A stretch of 64,000 nucleotides of DNA from Ariolimax columbianus (Eukaryota > Mollusca > Gastropoda > Stylommatophora > Arionidae): NCBI GenBank assembly GCA_036924085.1, contig JAVGWX010000001.1, positions 2,765,603 through 2,829,602 of the forward strand, in the 5' to 3' direction. The notes under the pieces are model-generated. The model was not told where the DNA came from. It ran no database searches and saw only the letters and a program-made list of their open reading frames with translations. A program made the translations under genes and the position numbers. Numbering within the stretch: the stretch's first letter is position 1; each line of letters starts with the position of its first letter. Below, in pieces: positions 34,712 to 45,645 of the stretch.

Positions 34712-37700
34712 TTCTCAATCAGAGGATATCAGACCTTCCGTCTAGATAGAGAAGGCCACAAAGGAGGGGTCCTGATACTGACCAGAAACTGCATACCGAG
34801 TAGCGCGGTATCTGTCAATCACACCGGACAAGCAGAAATTGTAGGAGTTGACATAATGGCTCAAGAGACGAAGCTCCGCATTTTCAATCTGTACGGACCA
34901 CCAAACAGAGACCTATCGCTCTCGAGTATGGAGGTCAGAGACTCCAACTGCATAGTAGTTGGAGATTTCAACAGCCACTCGGAGAGATGGGGATACTCTG
35001 ACACAGACAGCAGAGGTGACGAAGTGGAAGATTGGGAGATAGATGCAAATCTCTCCCTAATCAATAGGCCGGAGGATAGCCCTAGCTTCTATTCAAGAAC
35101 ATGGCATACCACCTCGACTCCAGATTTGGCCTTCTCCACACAGGACATACACCATAAAATAGACCGCCAGGTGCTAAACCAACTGGCAGGTAGCGACCAC
35201 AGGCCGATCAGGCTAACCATTGACATGGAAGTAGGCCCACAGGAAACAAAACCGCTCCCACGTTGGAATTACAAACGAGCCGACTGGGACAGATTTGCAA
35301 TCCTGACAGACGGGCTGTGTGAAACCATCAACACACGGAACACCAAAATGAAGCCCATGGTAGAGAGCCTAAGCAAGGCAATAATGCAAGCCGCCACTGA
35401 AACCATCCCAAGAGGAGCTAGGAAAAACTATAAGCCCTACTGGAATGATGAGTTGCAGAAAGTGGAAGATGCAGTAACAAATGCTAGGAACATGGCAGAA
35501 CGAGAAAAATCCATGGAGGCAAACATCGCCATCAAAGCCGCCGCGGCGAAGTACAAACACACTCTCAAGCAAACAGCAAGAGAAAGCTGGAAAAATAAAA
35601 CGGAAAGTCTAAACCTGGACAAAGACGGGAACAAGCTATGGAAGCTAGTCAGAGCCATGAATGACGAAACCCCGTCAAATAAACAAATTACTATCAAGCA
35701 GGGCGAGAACTTGATCACAGGCAAGAAAGCCGCAAACGCCTTTGTCGATCACTATGCCAGAGCAAACCACATCGAGGTCCCTGCAGATAAGCATACAGAC
35801 ATTAGTGAAGAGCTAAAGGGACACGAAAACATAAATACGGCTCCCGAAGAGCACATGATGGCCAAACTAACAATGCGCGAAATGGAAGAGGCTATGAGAA
35901 CACTAAAGAAAAGGAAATCTCCCGGAAAAGACGGGATAACAAACGAAATGCTGATGGGGCTGGGCCAAACAGCGAAGAGGAAACTACTATCAGTCCTGAA
36001 CCAAAGCTGGAAAAGGGGTATTGTACCCCAGGCATGGAAAGACGCAATACTGGTACCAGTACCAAAAACAGGAAAGGATAAAATAGATCCAAATGGATAC
36101 AGGCCCATCAGCCTACTGAGCTGTGTCGGCAAGCTGATGGAACGGATGATAAACACCAGACTGATGTGGCATCTGGAAGAAAAACGAATACTAATTCCAC
36201 AGCAAGCCGGCTTTAGACAGCACAGATCCACTGAGGACCAGGTCATCCTCATAGCCCAGGAGATAGAAGATGCCTACCAGGCACAGAAACACACAGTAGC
36301 TGTTTGGGTGGATCTGGAAAAGGCATTTGACAAAGTCTGGAAGGACGGACTTAGAGTCAAGCTAAGAAGAAGTGATGTCTGTGGGAAGATGTACAAGTGG
36401 ATCAACCACTACCTCAAACAAAGAACGGCCAGAGTCCAAGTACAAGGGCAGATGAGCAAAAAGGTGACACTCGAGCAGGGAGTACCCCAAGGGGGAGTAT
36501 TGTCACCCACACTCTTCCTGGTATATATAAACAATATTACAGAGAATATACCAAGAAGAGTCCATAGCTCAATGTTTGCAGACGATCTGGCTATGTGGAC
36601 CTCTGAAAAGAATCTCACCATAGCAAGAAATCGGATGCAGGCGGCCCTAACATCGCTGGAAGAGTGGGCGAACTCATGGCTGGTCAAAATAAACGAGGAG
36701 AAAACCACGTGCACAATATTCTCGCTTTCATTAAAACCCCAAAGTACCAAATTAAGTCTAAATGGCAAAATCCTGCAGCCAAACGACAACCCAACCTATC
36801 TGGGAGTCACATTTGATCGGCGCATGACATGGAAAAGTCAGATTGAGAGAAACCGAATGAAAGCCAGAGAAAGAATGGCAATCATGAGGAAACTTGCTGG
36901 CACAAGCTGGGGAGCAGACGAAGGCATACTAAAGAAACTGTACACTGGAAGAGTGAGACCAGTTCTCGAGTATGGCATTGCGGCATGGACAACAGCAGCG
37001 AAGGCGAACTTCGATAAAGTTAACAAACTTCAAAACCAAGCCATGAGAATTATAACAGGTGGCATGAAGTCAACGCCAATTGTAGAACTTGAAAAGATTA
37101 CAAAACTGCAATCCATGACCGATAGAAGAGACTGTAGAGCCCAGCTGCAGTCAGAGAAACTCCGAAGACTGACGGACCATCCAATGTACCAGAGACTAAA
37201 CAATCTGGGAAATGGGAAATTAAAGCGGAGAAACTTTGCAGAAATAGCCAAAGCAAAGATGCACGAAGATCCCATAAACGCACTAACAACACCAAAACCC
37301 ATCACTACTGTACGAAAACCTACCTGGAGGCAGGATATATTTCCAGAGGTGGTAGAAAATATACCAGGTATTGCAAACAAAAACTGCCAGACTGAAAAAG
37401 AAAGGAGAGACACTACCCTAAGCTTCATAACGAAAAGCTACCCAAGCATGGACTGGACCCATGCATACACCGACGGTTCTGTAACAAACACTACACAGAA
37501 CGGAGGGGCAGGAGCATTCCTGAACCTACCAAATGGCAGAAAAATAACACTGTCATTCGCTACTGGTAAGTACACAAGCAATTTCAGAGCGGAGGCAGAG
37601 GCACTGAGGGCGGCAGTGGAAGAAATGGTGACACACAGTGAAAATGAGAGCCATATAGTCCTGCTGACAGATGCTCTGGCCGTAGTCACAGCGCTAAAAA

Positions 37701-38284
37701 GCCAGAAAAACACTGAGCTTAATGACTTAAGAGCAGCACTCTGCAAACTGGGCCAGCAGTCCGCACCAAAAAGGGTAGTGGTACAGTGGGTTCCGTCACA
37801 CTGCAACATCCAAGGCAATGAGGAGGCAGACAGACTGGCAAAAGAAGGTGCAAGACTACCACAAACAGATACCAGTATGACGTACGAAGAGTCAAAACGG
37901 CTTATCAAAGCCAGATACATGACCAAATGGGAAACCGAACATACTGGTTACACCAAAAACGATGCCTATTACCAGTTGAACCGAAGAGAGCAGGTCGTTG
38001 TCTTCAGACTTCGCACTGGCCACAATAGACTGAGGTACCACCTATTCAACAAATTGAAGATAGGTGGTACCGACGAATGCCCGTGCGGTACTGGTAAAAT
38101 GACCACTGAACATCTGCTGCAGAACTGCCCGACATACGAGGATCAGAGAGAGCAGATGTGGCCATCACCAGTGGAACTGCAAGACAAGCTCTATGGCAGT
38201 GGTGAGAGCCTCAGGATGACCGCCGCTTTTTTCGAAAAAATAATGATTACTGTCTGACTGCGTACGAAGAAGAAGAAGAAGAAG
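34712..38284 (+). mobile_element. I-clade non-LTR retrotransposon, 5'-truncated, ORF2 intact downstream
   Basis: Inserted within the 33-bp minisatellite. It is cut off inside the endonuclease domain, and the open frame already runs in from before the first ATG (upstream in-frame peptide EGHKGGVLILTRN). It ends in a (GAA)n tail at about 38263-38284, as expected of I-clade elements with short 3' tandem tails. The flanks aaatctcttatcc (34699-34711) and aaatctcctatcc (38285-38297) could be a target duplication, but the array period itself would give the same result. Confidence 0.9.
34856..38257 (+). CDS. Endonuclease(partial)-RT-RNase H polyprotein of an I-clade LINE
   Basis: 1133 codons from the first ATG, no stop. 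It copies its own RNA into DNA at a nicked target. Domains: APE-type endonuclease C-terminal part (VVGDFNSHSERWG near residues 35-47, SDHRPI at 113-118); linker; RT with VDLEKAFDKVW, GVPQGGVLSP and the catalytic FADDL at 574-578; RNase H with YTDGS (Asp 873), AEAEAL, LLTDALAV and VPSHCNIQGNEEADRLAKEG; then RLRTGHNRLR and a C-P-C-x7-H-x4-C finger near 1073-1091. The RNase H after RT places it in the I group (I/Ingi/Nimb type). All catalytic residues of RT and RNase H seem present, so the insertion is young. The N-terminal endonuclease part and ORF1 are missing, so this copy should not be autonomous. Confidence 0.93.
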   Translation: MAQETKLRIFNLYGPPNRDLSLSSMEVRDSNCIVVGDFNSHSERWGYSDTDSRGDEVEDWEIDANLSLINRPEDSPSFYSRTWHTTSTPDLAFSTQDIHHKIDRQVLNQLAGSDHRPIRLTIDMEVGPQETKPLPRWNYKRADWDRFAILTDGLCETINTRNTKMKPMVESLSKAIMQAATETIPRGARKNYKPYWNDELQKVEDAVTNARNMAEREKSMEANIAIKAAAAKYKHTLKQTARESWKNKTESLNLDKDGNKLWKLVRAMNDETPSNKQITIKQGENLITGKKAANAFVDHYARANHIEVPADKHTDISEELKGHENINTAPEEHMMAKLTMREMEEAMRTLKKRKSPGKDGITNEMLMGLGQTAKRKLLSVLNQSWKRGIVPQAWKDAILVPVPKTGKDKIDPNGYRPISLLSCVGKLMERMINTRLMWHLEEKRILIPQQAGFRQHRSTEDQVILIAQEIEDAYQAQKHTVAVWVDLEKAFDKVWKDGLRVKLRRSDVCGKMYKWINHYLKQRTARVQVQGQMSKKVTLEQGVPQGGVLSPTLFLVYINNITENIPRRVHSSMFADDLAMWTSEKNLTIARNRMQAALTSLEEWANSWLVKINEEKTTCTIFSLSLKPQSTKLSLNGKILQPNDNPTYLGVTFDRRMTWKSQIERNRMKARERMAIMRKLAGTSWGADEGILKKLYTGRVRPVLEYGIAAWTTAAKANFDKVNKLQNQAMRIITGGMKSTPIVELEKITKLQSMTDRRDCRAQLQSEKLRRLTDHPMYQRLNNLGNGKLKRRNFAEIAKAKMHEDPINALTTPKPITTVRKPTWRQDIFPEVVENIPGIANKNCQTEKERRDTTLSFITKSYPSMDWTHAYTDGSVTNTTQNGGAGAFLNLPNGRKITLSFATGKYTSNFRAEAEALRAAVEEMVTHSENESHIVLLTDALAVVTALKSQKNTELNDLRAALCKLGQQSAPKRVVVQWVPSHCNIQGNEEADRLAKEGARLPQTDTSMTYEESKRLIKARYMTKWETEHTGYTKNDAYYQLNRREQVVVFRLRTGHNRLRYHLFNKLKIGGTDECPCGTGKMTTEHLLQNCPTYEDQREQMWPSPVELQDKLYGSGESLRMTAAFFEKIMITV

Positions 38285-39110
38285 AAAATCTCCTATCCCA
38301 TCTGCCTTAGTGAGATGTAGATCTCTTGTCCTATCTGCCATGGTAGGATGTAGATCTCTTGTCCCATCTGTCATGGTAGGATGTAGATCTCTTGTCCCAT
38401 CTGTCATGGTAGGATGTAGATCTCTTGTCCCATCTGTCATGGTAGGATGTAGATCTCTTGTCCTATCTGCCATGGTAGGATGTAGATCTCTTGTCCTATC
38501 TGCCATGGTAGGATGTAGATCTCTTGTCCCATCTGTCATGGTAGGATGTAGTATCTCTTGTCCTATCTGTCATGGTATGATGTAGATCGCTTATCCCATC
38601 TGTCATGGTAGGATGTAAATCTCTTGTCCCATCTGTCATGGTAGGATGTAGATCTCTTGTCCCATCTGTCATGGTAGGATGTAGATCTCTTGTCCTATCT
38701 GCCATGGTAGGATGTAGATCTCCTGTCCTATCTGCCTTAGTGAGATGTAGATCTTTTGTCCTATCTGCCTTAGTGAGATGTAGATCTCCTGTCCTATCTG
38801 CCTTAGTGAGATGTAGATCTCCTGTCCTGTCTGCCTTGGTAGGATGTAGATCTCCTGTCCTATCTGCCTTAGTGAGATGTAGATCTCCTGTCCTATCTGC
38901 CTTAGTGAGATGTAGATCTCCTGTCCTGTCTGCCTTGGTAGGATGTAGATCTCCTGTCCTATCTGCCTTAGTGAGATGTAGATCTCCTGTCCTGTCTGCC
39001 TTGGTAGGATGTAGATCTCCTGTCCTATCTGCCTTAGTGAGATGTAGATCTCCTGTCCTATCTACCTTAGTGAGATGTAGATCTCCTGTCCTATCTGCCA
39101 TGACATTACC
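38285..39110. repeat. 33-bp minisatellite, right arm, about 25 copies
   Basis: The left half uses gtcccatctgtcatggtagg units, the right half gtcctatctgccttagtgag and gtctgccttggtaggatgta units. Higher-order alternation of the two types is visible from about 38720 to 39080. The 208- and 210-codon frames on the two strands are artefacts of the 33-bp period. Confidence 0.96.
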
Positions 39111-39199
39111 TATGCTAGTTGATTCCAAACCTGTTATATTTGGGTCAAATGTTGTAGCACAGTTTTACTGTTTTTGTACACTCTATACTAGCACGATGA

Positions 39200-40705
39200 A
39201 CAAAGTACTGTTCCGAGTTATACTACTATGAGGAATAGAACAATCCCTCCAACAACTATAGAGGATAACCAACTGACAATGAAGGAAGAGGTAGCTGCAG
39301 CGGTATAGACATTGAGAAGAGGAAAGGCAGCCGGTGTGGACAATATACCAGCAGAGCTCTTACAGGCAGGTGGGGAAGTAGTGGTGGAAAGCCTGACACA
39401 CATCTGCAACAAAATATGGGCGACAGGAAACTGGCTGGACTTATGGACAAAATGGTTATACTGCTACTAAGTCTGGAAACCTAAAGCTGTGCCAAAATTA
39501 CAGAACAATAAGCCTCATCAGCCACCCTAGCAAGGTCATGCTTAGATTAATCCTCAACCGATTGAAACCCCAAGCAGAGAACATCATTGCTGAGGAGCAA
39601 GCAGGGTTCAGACAGGGAAGAAGCACTACAGAACATATATTTAATTTAAAGCTGCTAAGCGAAAAATATCTACAGTTTTTATATATGAGGATATATAAAA
39701 TCAACAGAAATATTATAAAGGTCCTTGAACATCTGTATAAGACGTCCAGCGCAGTTCTTGTCAATGGGAGAATGGTTTCGCACATCAGTTGGTGTGAGAC
39801 AGGGCTGTACACTCTCTCCAACTCTTTTCAATAAATTCCTTGAGGGAATTATGAGTGAGGCACTTGAAGGTCACATTGGTACTGTCAAGATAGCAGGCCG
39901 AATGATTACCAACCTTCGTTGTGCAGATGACATTGGTAGGTTCAGAAGTAGAACTCCAGGAATGGGTCAGAAGGCTCGATGAAACATCTCTTGTCTATGG
40001 TATGGAGATAAACGCTGGAAAGACCAAATTAATGGCCAACAACGCCGAGGGCTTCAACAGCAAGATAAAAGCTAATGGCCAGGAACTTGAAGTGGTTGAC
40101 CGTTTTAAATATCTTGGGTCGATTGTCAGTGATGAAGGATCAAAGTGTGAGGTGTTGGCGAGAATAGCACAGACAATAGCGGCGCTTGCACGGCTTAACA
40201 AAATCTGGCAAGATAAACGGTTAGCATTATGCACAAAAATCAGATTAATGTGTACACTGGTCCTGTCAATATTCCTCTATGCTTGTGAGACATGGACAGT
40301 TACATCTGACCTTCAGCAAAGGATACAGACCTTGGAGATGAGATGTTTCCAAAGACTTTTAAACGTCACGTACAAAGATCGAGTTACAAATGAGGAAATA
40401 CGAGATAGAATTACAACAGCAATAGGGCCTTTTGAAGACCTCTTGGCAACTGTTAAAAGAAGGAAACTCGGTTTGTACGGTCACATATCGAGATCAAATG
40501 GTCTTGCAAATACGATCCTGCACGGAAAGGTGCAAGGCAGACGACAAAGCGGTGGGAGGACAACATAAAAGAATGGACCAATCTCCGACCAGAAGAGGCG
40601 CAGGCAGCAGCCGCTGACAGAGAAGGGTGGTGTGGGGTTGTGAGGATGTCTTCATGTGTGCCCCAACAACCTCACCGGTTACGGGATGACTTGACCTAAT
40701 CTGAC
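39200..40705 (+). pseudogene. LINE relic: RT and C-terminal region
   Basis: Broken frames in order: RRGKAAGVDNIPAELLQAGG (39316), IIAEEQAGFRQGRSTTEHIF (39583), SVGVRQGCTLSPTLFN (39787), LRCADDI, in which the RT catalytic box is CADD (39916), YGMEINAGKTKLMA, VDRFKYLGSIVSDEGSK, YACETWTVTSDLQQRIQ, RVTNEEIRDRITTAIGPFED and YGHISRSNGLA (40480), then the end of the ORF. The longest open piece is 39921-40568. Not the same clade as the 34.7-kb element (no RNase H). The last 60 bases recur at 53.64-53.77 kb. Confidence 0.88.
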
Positions 40706-41261
40706 ACTCTAAAGAAAGAAACTGGATAACCACATTAACCTTTAGCAAACTTTCGTCGCAGGAATGTAAGTTTTCCGGACGAAGTCGCAGTAGGTATAAC
40801 AGACGAAGACACTGCAAAGCATTGGACAAAGCAGTAAGTTTTACGGACGAAGCCGCTACAAAGTGACAGCTATTCGAATCACATTTAATCAAACCTGGCT
40901 CCGTAGAAATCGTCTGAACATATTACGCATTTGATTGTAGAGAGTTTGACTTCCGTCTTGCCTGGCTTCAAAACAATGGCGATTTTGACATTTGTTTTAG
41001 ACTTTTAGAAATGATTTCTAATGTTTTTCACTTGGATTTGAAGATTCATCCATTATTGAGAATCTGAAAGTTAGTTTTTATAACAGATTTTTCTGAAGTA
41101 GATCTGTTTAGATTGTTTATGTAGATAACAATAATTACGTTTGTAGTGGAAACTGACAGATATGGTCATTTGTAAACATTGATAATCCATTTTCGGTGGA
41201 ATTTATTTGTTTAAAATTGTTAGCAAGGGACTCCGAAAGCCGGTTAGTCAATATTTTTTGT

Positions 41262-41400
41262 GCTGTTGTTCAACACTATCACCTTCATCTTCTTGTATCT
41301 CAGAAACTAACACACACACACAACAAAAACATGAACACCAACAAGTTCTTGATTTATTGATGTCTCTACACACAAACAAATCATCTCTATAGACATAAAA
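41262..41400. repeat. Dispersed repeat pair with 22390-22560
   Basis: Second copy, containing a short CA run (41310-41322). Confidence 0.75.
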
Positions 41401-41589
41401 CGGTTACTGCTCTTAAAGATAACAACATAGTAAAAACATGATGAGGCTGCAGGGGAAGTTGCCTCAATATTGGTGTGGTAAAGGTAACCATGGTGTTCCT
41501 GTTGTGAGAACTGCTGGCTCAAACACATGTCCTGATGACTTGAGTCTCCAGTAAACATACACACCAAATGCATGATGTGCACTGGCCAC

Positions 41590-41745
41590 TGCCTTCGTTT
41601 GCTCAATCTCCCGCTACCAAGCCCTGAACAGGGCTTTGCAAGTAGAAGAATGTAGTCCAGAAAAAGAATGCGCTGAGTCGCTAGTTTACAGCTTGACTGC
41701 GATATTTGCACCTTTCAGTCTGACACATTCATCTTCTGCAGAAAA
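41590..41745. repeat. Dispersed repeat fragment next to MED1 exon 11
   Basis: gctcaatctcccgctaccaa, cagggctttgcaagtagaag, agcttgactgcgatatttgc, ending ttcatcttctgcag. The end coincides with the left border of the 130-bp segment that is duplicated in inverted orientation at 43.4 kb. Confidence 0.85.
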
Positions 41746-41811
41746 CTGGCCTGTAAATGTTCATTAAATTGTTTACATGATTGCATGCTTTTATTTTCCT
41801 ATTTTCAACAG

Positions 41812-41936
41812 CCTGCCTTCCTTTTCTGCCGTGAGTAAGATGAACAGTATGATGTTGCCAGCAAGCTTTGTTCTTGTTCTACCTCGGAGTATACCGGTGT
41901 CCATGCAGATTCTACAGAAAATCACCTCTCAGACAA
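41812..41936 (+). CDS. MED1: MED1 exon 11
   Basis: Completes Ser, then LPSFSAVSKMNSMMLPASFV, LVLPRSIPVSMQILQ, KITSQT, ending in phase 1. Acceptor TTCAACAG, donor GTAATG. Aligns with human TPSFSSITSANSVDLPACFFLKFPQPIPVSRAFVQKL. Confidence 0.94.
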
Positions 41937-42159
41937 GTAATGTTGCTCCTAGTTGATTGAATTTCTATGACAGATAGCATGGTACAAGTGACAGACTTTT
42001 AAAGCTTAATTCACTAGTAATGCCATTTAGGATGAGAACATGGTAATCATAGAACAGATACACAGAAAAGATAAATGAAGCATAGCTATGAACTGCAGGC
42101 TTTGAAAACTACCAATAAGCACACATAAATTTGCATAAAGAGTCTTCACCAGAAACATG

Positions 42160-42785
42160 TAAGAAAGCGTACCAAACTCGATGGACAGCGGCTGGTCAGA
42201 GATGAGAACCTAGCATACTTGGGAGTTGGGCTTGACAGACTTCTACTGCTCAACCCTTTTGTGCACATAATGAAAGACGAGGCCAGCAGATGTCTGAACT
42301 TGGTCAGACAACTTGCAAGCACCACCTAGGCAGCAGAAAAGGCAAATCAGAGACAGATGTACCTGGGTTGTGGACTTCAGCGTGCCACTGCAACCCACAA
42401 TGGGCATAACAACCCAGAAGAAATTGGAGCAAATCCAAAATCAGGTTTATATTCTAGGGCAGAAGAACCATACCAACAGCTTTCTGTTAAATTGATACCA
42501 ACATAGAACCTATGAACCTAAGGCATAAACGTGCAGTACTTGAGGCTACATAGCGATATAGAAGAATGAGACACGAACACCCAAATAGACAGTTGGTTGA
42601 AAACTGGAAACAAATTAACAGATTAAAACAAGTCCCCATTTAAAGAAGTAATAACCTCAGCAGAAGAAAATCATCTCCCACATATACAGGAAATAGCACC
42701 AAAATGTCCAGTTCTTTACCCGGCTAAATGGTTAAAACTACATTATAGTGAGAACCCTACTTTTGGAAAGTACAGTGACAAGAGA
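42160..42785 (+). pseudogene. I-clade LINE relic (RT thumb region)
   Basis: KLDGQRLVRDENLAYLGVGL then DRLLLLNPFVHIMKDEASRC, similar in layout to the intact element's NPTYLGVTFDRRMTW segment, then LEQIQNQVYILGQ (compare VNKLQNQAMRIITG). Frameshifted and stopped. Confidence 0.65.
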
Positions 42786-42789
42786 AACA

Positions 42790-43290
42790 ACCCAATCTTC
42801 TTCTTCTTTTTGTTCATGATCTTTTGGTCATGCTATATCTGCAGGCCAGTCGTCATGATGAAGTCTGTAGTCTTCCCCAAGTCGGAGCGGCTGCCCCACA
42901 GCATTTGTCTCAGCTTCGCACCCTCTGACCAGGTCTGGTATCTCTATAGATTTGGCATTCCTGTAGAATGTGTTCAGGATTCTGGCCTGTTGCACATGGA
43001 TACTCATCTGTGTGTGAGATCTTCAGTCAGTATAGATGATGTTCTTGATCTCTCTATTTGGTAGTAGATGATTGAGTTGTGCAATTCCGCTGCCATTTTT
43101 TGCTAGAACGTCAACTCTCTCGCTTCCTGTGATTCTGCAACCCAATAATACTAAAGACAGTAACCTTGGAAACATAGACAGCTGACTAAACGCTGTGATA
43201 CAGACAACTCTTCTGTTATGGCCTCTATCAATGCCAGACTGGGAAGCTCTAATCAAGTACCCAAGTGGTCATACATTCAACCTATGTGAA
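42790..43290 (-). pseudogene. I-clade LINE relic (RNase H end and finger), minus strand
   Basis: On the minus strand: GCRITGSERVDVLAKNGSGI then AQLNHLLPNREI (RNase H end, GNE-x-AD-x-LAK type) and a CATGQNPEHILQECQIYRDT block matching the C-terminal finger of the intact element (TEHLLQNCPTYED). It lies tail to tail against the plus-strand fragment at 42160, both ending at a TTC/GAA run near 42797-42812. Confidence 0.75.
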
Positions 43291-43444
43291 CCATGCGGAG
43301 AGTACTGTAATTGCCTGTTTGCCCAACAATCACTAAAACGTTATGTGCTTCGACTCACCAGCTAGAAAAACCTGCAAATTCTTCAGCATGACATTGACTG
43401 CGACAGACCTCAATGACCTGCTGGCTGGTGGGTAGCTGAATGAC

Positions 43445-43574
43445 CTTGCTGGCAACATCATACTGTTCATCTTACTCACGGCAGAAAAGGAAGGCAGGCT
43501 GTTGAAAATAGGAAAATAAAAGCATGCAATCAAGTAAACAATTTAATGAACATTTACAGGCCAGTTTTCTGCAG
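43445..43574 (-). repeat. Inverted copy of the MED1 exon 11 acceptor and exon start
   Basis: Reverse complement of 41736-41865: 130 bp with one mismatch seen by eye (tttacatgat versus tttacttgat) and no indel. It includes the intron end, the acceptor CAACAG and the first 54 bases of the exon (SLPSFSAVSKMNSMMLPA on the minus strand), and it stops inside the exon. The arms are separated by 1579 bp that include the two LINE relics. Confidence 0.93.
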
Positions 43575-44342
43575 GTTTGCTGTTAAAACCAAACATACAG
43601 TAGAGGCAGTCCCTCCATCATGCAAAGATCAATCACCTGCTCGTCTACCCACCCGATTGCAAGTTTGCGAAGAAAGAAAGCCAGATGGACCTCAAAGATG
43701 ATGAACTCGCGCTAATTACAAACTATGATTTTTAAAGCATGGAATATTAAAAGAAAGAAAAATGAGCTCATATAAGGAGAAGGAAATTCAAATGATAGCT
43801 TTCACAGAAAATAAGAAAAATGGACAGAGGTCATGGATCTTAAGTTGACAAGTTAGTCAACATCGTCATTGTTGAAATCTTAAATAAGGGGTATAGAGCA
43901 GAGTTCTTTGAGGTGCTTCAAACGTTTTTATTGACAATAGAAGTCGACTCTGGAGATTCTGCAGTGACCTAAACCTGGTCATCACAAACACAACATTTTC
44001 ACAAAGGCATACGTACATAAAAAAACTTTATTGCCCGTCGCAGGGGTTGATGGCCAAAACATCAGACGGTTTTGTCTTAATAATGTAATGTTCGCTGTAT
44101 TTGAGTTAAAGTGAGGAAGAAAATCTGCTGCTCATCATTCTCACTCTTGTCTCGAGTTACCTTGGATCAGTGACGAGACGACTGGAGGTAACTTAGTATG
44201 CAGACACTCTGATCTTACCTCCTGTGAGACCAGGGGTCGCTTGAAACTTGCAGGATTCTAACACCCACCATTTCCGATCATCACTGTGAGAGGCGAGTGC
44301 CTTAACCTCTTGATTACAGTGACCCCTTTCATACACATACAT
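43575..44342 (+). other. MED1 intron 11, unassigned
   Basis: No feature recognised. Confidence 0.4.
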
Positions 44343-44610
44343 ACGGGGACGGCGTGGCCTAGTGGATAAGTGGCACGGCTCACAATCCGAAGGTGCTGGG
44401 TTCGATCCCCATCACAGCACCGGCCGTTACCCCGGGGAAGCAAACCCTTAGAAAATGCAGGAGGAAGCAGACCCTTACATAAAATGCATGCTGAAGTCGG
44501 GTGCATTGGGCCGACAGGCGCAAAAAATAAAAAAGCACAGTGCAACGCACACCGCCTTGGGGATTAGAGAAATAAGGCGAACAAAAAAAAAAACCAAAAA
44601 AAAAAAATAC
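44343..44610 (+). mobile_element. tRNA-derived SINE with internal extra block
   Basis: Same head as 3996-4130 (ggcgtggcctagtggataag, B box gggttcgatccc at 44398-44409) and the same tail (caccgccttggggattagag, aaataaggcgaac, long A-rich end). Between them are about 127 extra bases containing tgctgaagtcgggtgcattg and ggccgacaggcgcaaa, which resemble the core of the dispersed family at 54.38 kb (tgctgaagtcggatgtgttg, gaccgaaaggtgcaaat). Confidence 0.85.
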
Positions 44611-44754
44611 ACATACATACATGCATATAATTTGTTCATCCATCACATGTGATGAAGACAACTCTCTCTGTTCAGCCTGTAAACAATCTTTTCGCTTGCG
44701 GTGTCCACTGAAATGGGTGACTTTGTGCAGTGGTTTGGAATGAAAAAACTGCAC

Positions 44755-44905
44755 CATTTGTCAACCTCACTCTCTCATCCTGAGCTACTTTTAGTCAATG
44801 GCAAGACATTATTGAGACGACTGGAGATAGCACAGGATGCAGATTTTTCCTCAGGGTTTACTCCTGAAGCCTTTCCTGCAAACAGGTATCCCACAAGGTA
44901 GCAAA
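44755..44905. repeat. Dispersed repeat pair with 27445-27590
   Basis: Both contain a cactctctc start, ggcaagacat, gacgactgga/gacgactgag and aggtatcccacaagg in the same order. Confidence 0.6.
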
Positions 44906-45300
44906 GGAGGGATGACATCTATCGCTGTGTTTCTTGCCTATCCCATAACCGCAAGATGCCATAGCGACATCACTCAGCGTGTGAGTGATGTTTTGGGCAT
45001 ATCTGTTATAGTCCCATGTCTACATTTCCCATCACACCAAAACCGACACTGTCTGCAGCTAGGGCGAAGTGCGTCAATCTCGTGAAGTTCAACTGTGTGC
45101 ACTAGACCATGAAAATACCCCGCTAATGTACCAGTTTTGACAACAGCCCAGAAAAGCCATCTCAAAGCGCCTGAAATGAGATATCTAAGAAAGGTTGTCC
45201 AAGTAACTAGGTCAATACAACAAGATCTCAAACCCTAGCCCTTGCAGATCTGAGTGTAGCAATCTCAACTTTGGTGGTTTGGTCTTGTCTGTAGAATGAA
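44906..45300 (+). other. MED1 intron 11, unassigned
   Basis: No feature recognised. Confidence 0.4.
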
Positions 45301-45645
45301 TAGAGATTGACTACCATGGCAGATAGGGAACTGAAACGCTTGTCCACTCAGGCACAACATATTGACCAGGACATCAGGGTCAGGCACAGTATACTGGCCA
45401 AGATTGACTACCATGGCAGATAGGGAACTGAAACGCTTGTCTACTCAGACACAACATATTGACCAGGACATCAGGGTCAGGCACAGTATACTGACCAAGA
45501 TCACCATTACTCTTCCATGTTGTATTCCCTGGAAACAGGCTGTTTTCAAAGCAGCTTGGCTGACGAGATGCCGATCGATGTGATCCCCGTAGTAGTGAGC
45601 GCCACGCAGATGAAGCCAAGCATAGCACAACTGCCTGGAGGACCG
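45301..45645 (+). repeat. Dispersed repeat with a 98-bp tandem duplication
   Basis: Two copies of a unit starting gactaccatggcagataggg (45309 and 45407), followed by the ccctggaaacaggctgtttt family segment shared with 11150 and, inverted, with 15170 and 28910. Confidence 0.75.

Noticed and set aside
35369..37926. Several minus-strand frames of 60-166 codons
   Set aside because: They are antisense shadows of the I-clade LINE polyprotein.
38496..39231. 210- and 208-codon frames on opposite strands
   Set aside because: 33-bp array artefacts.
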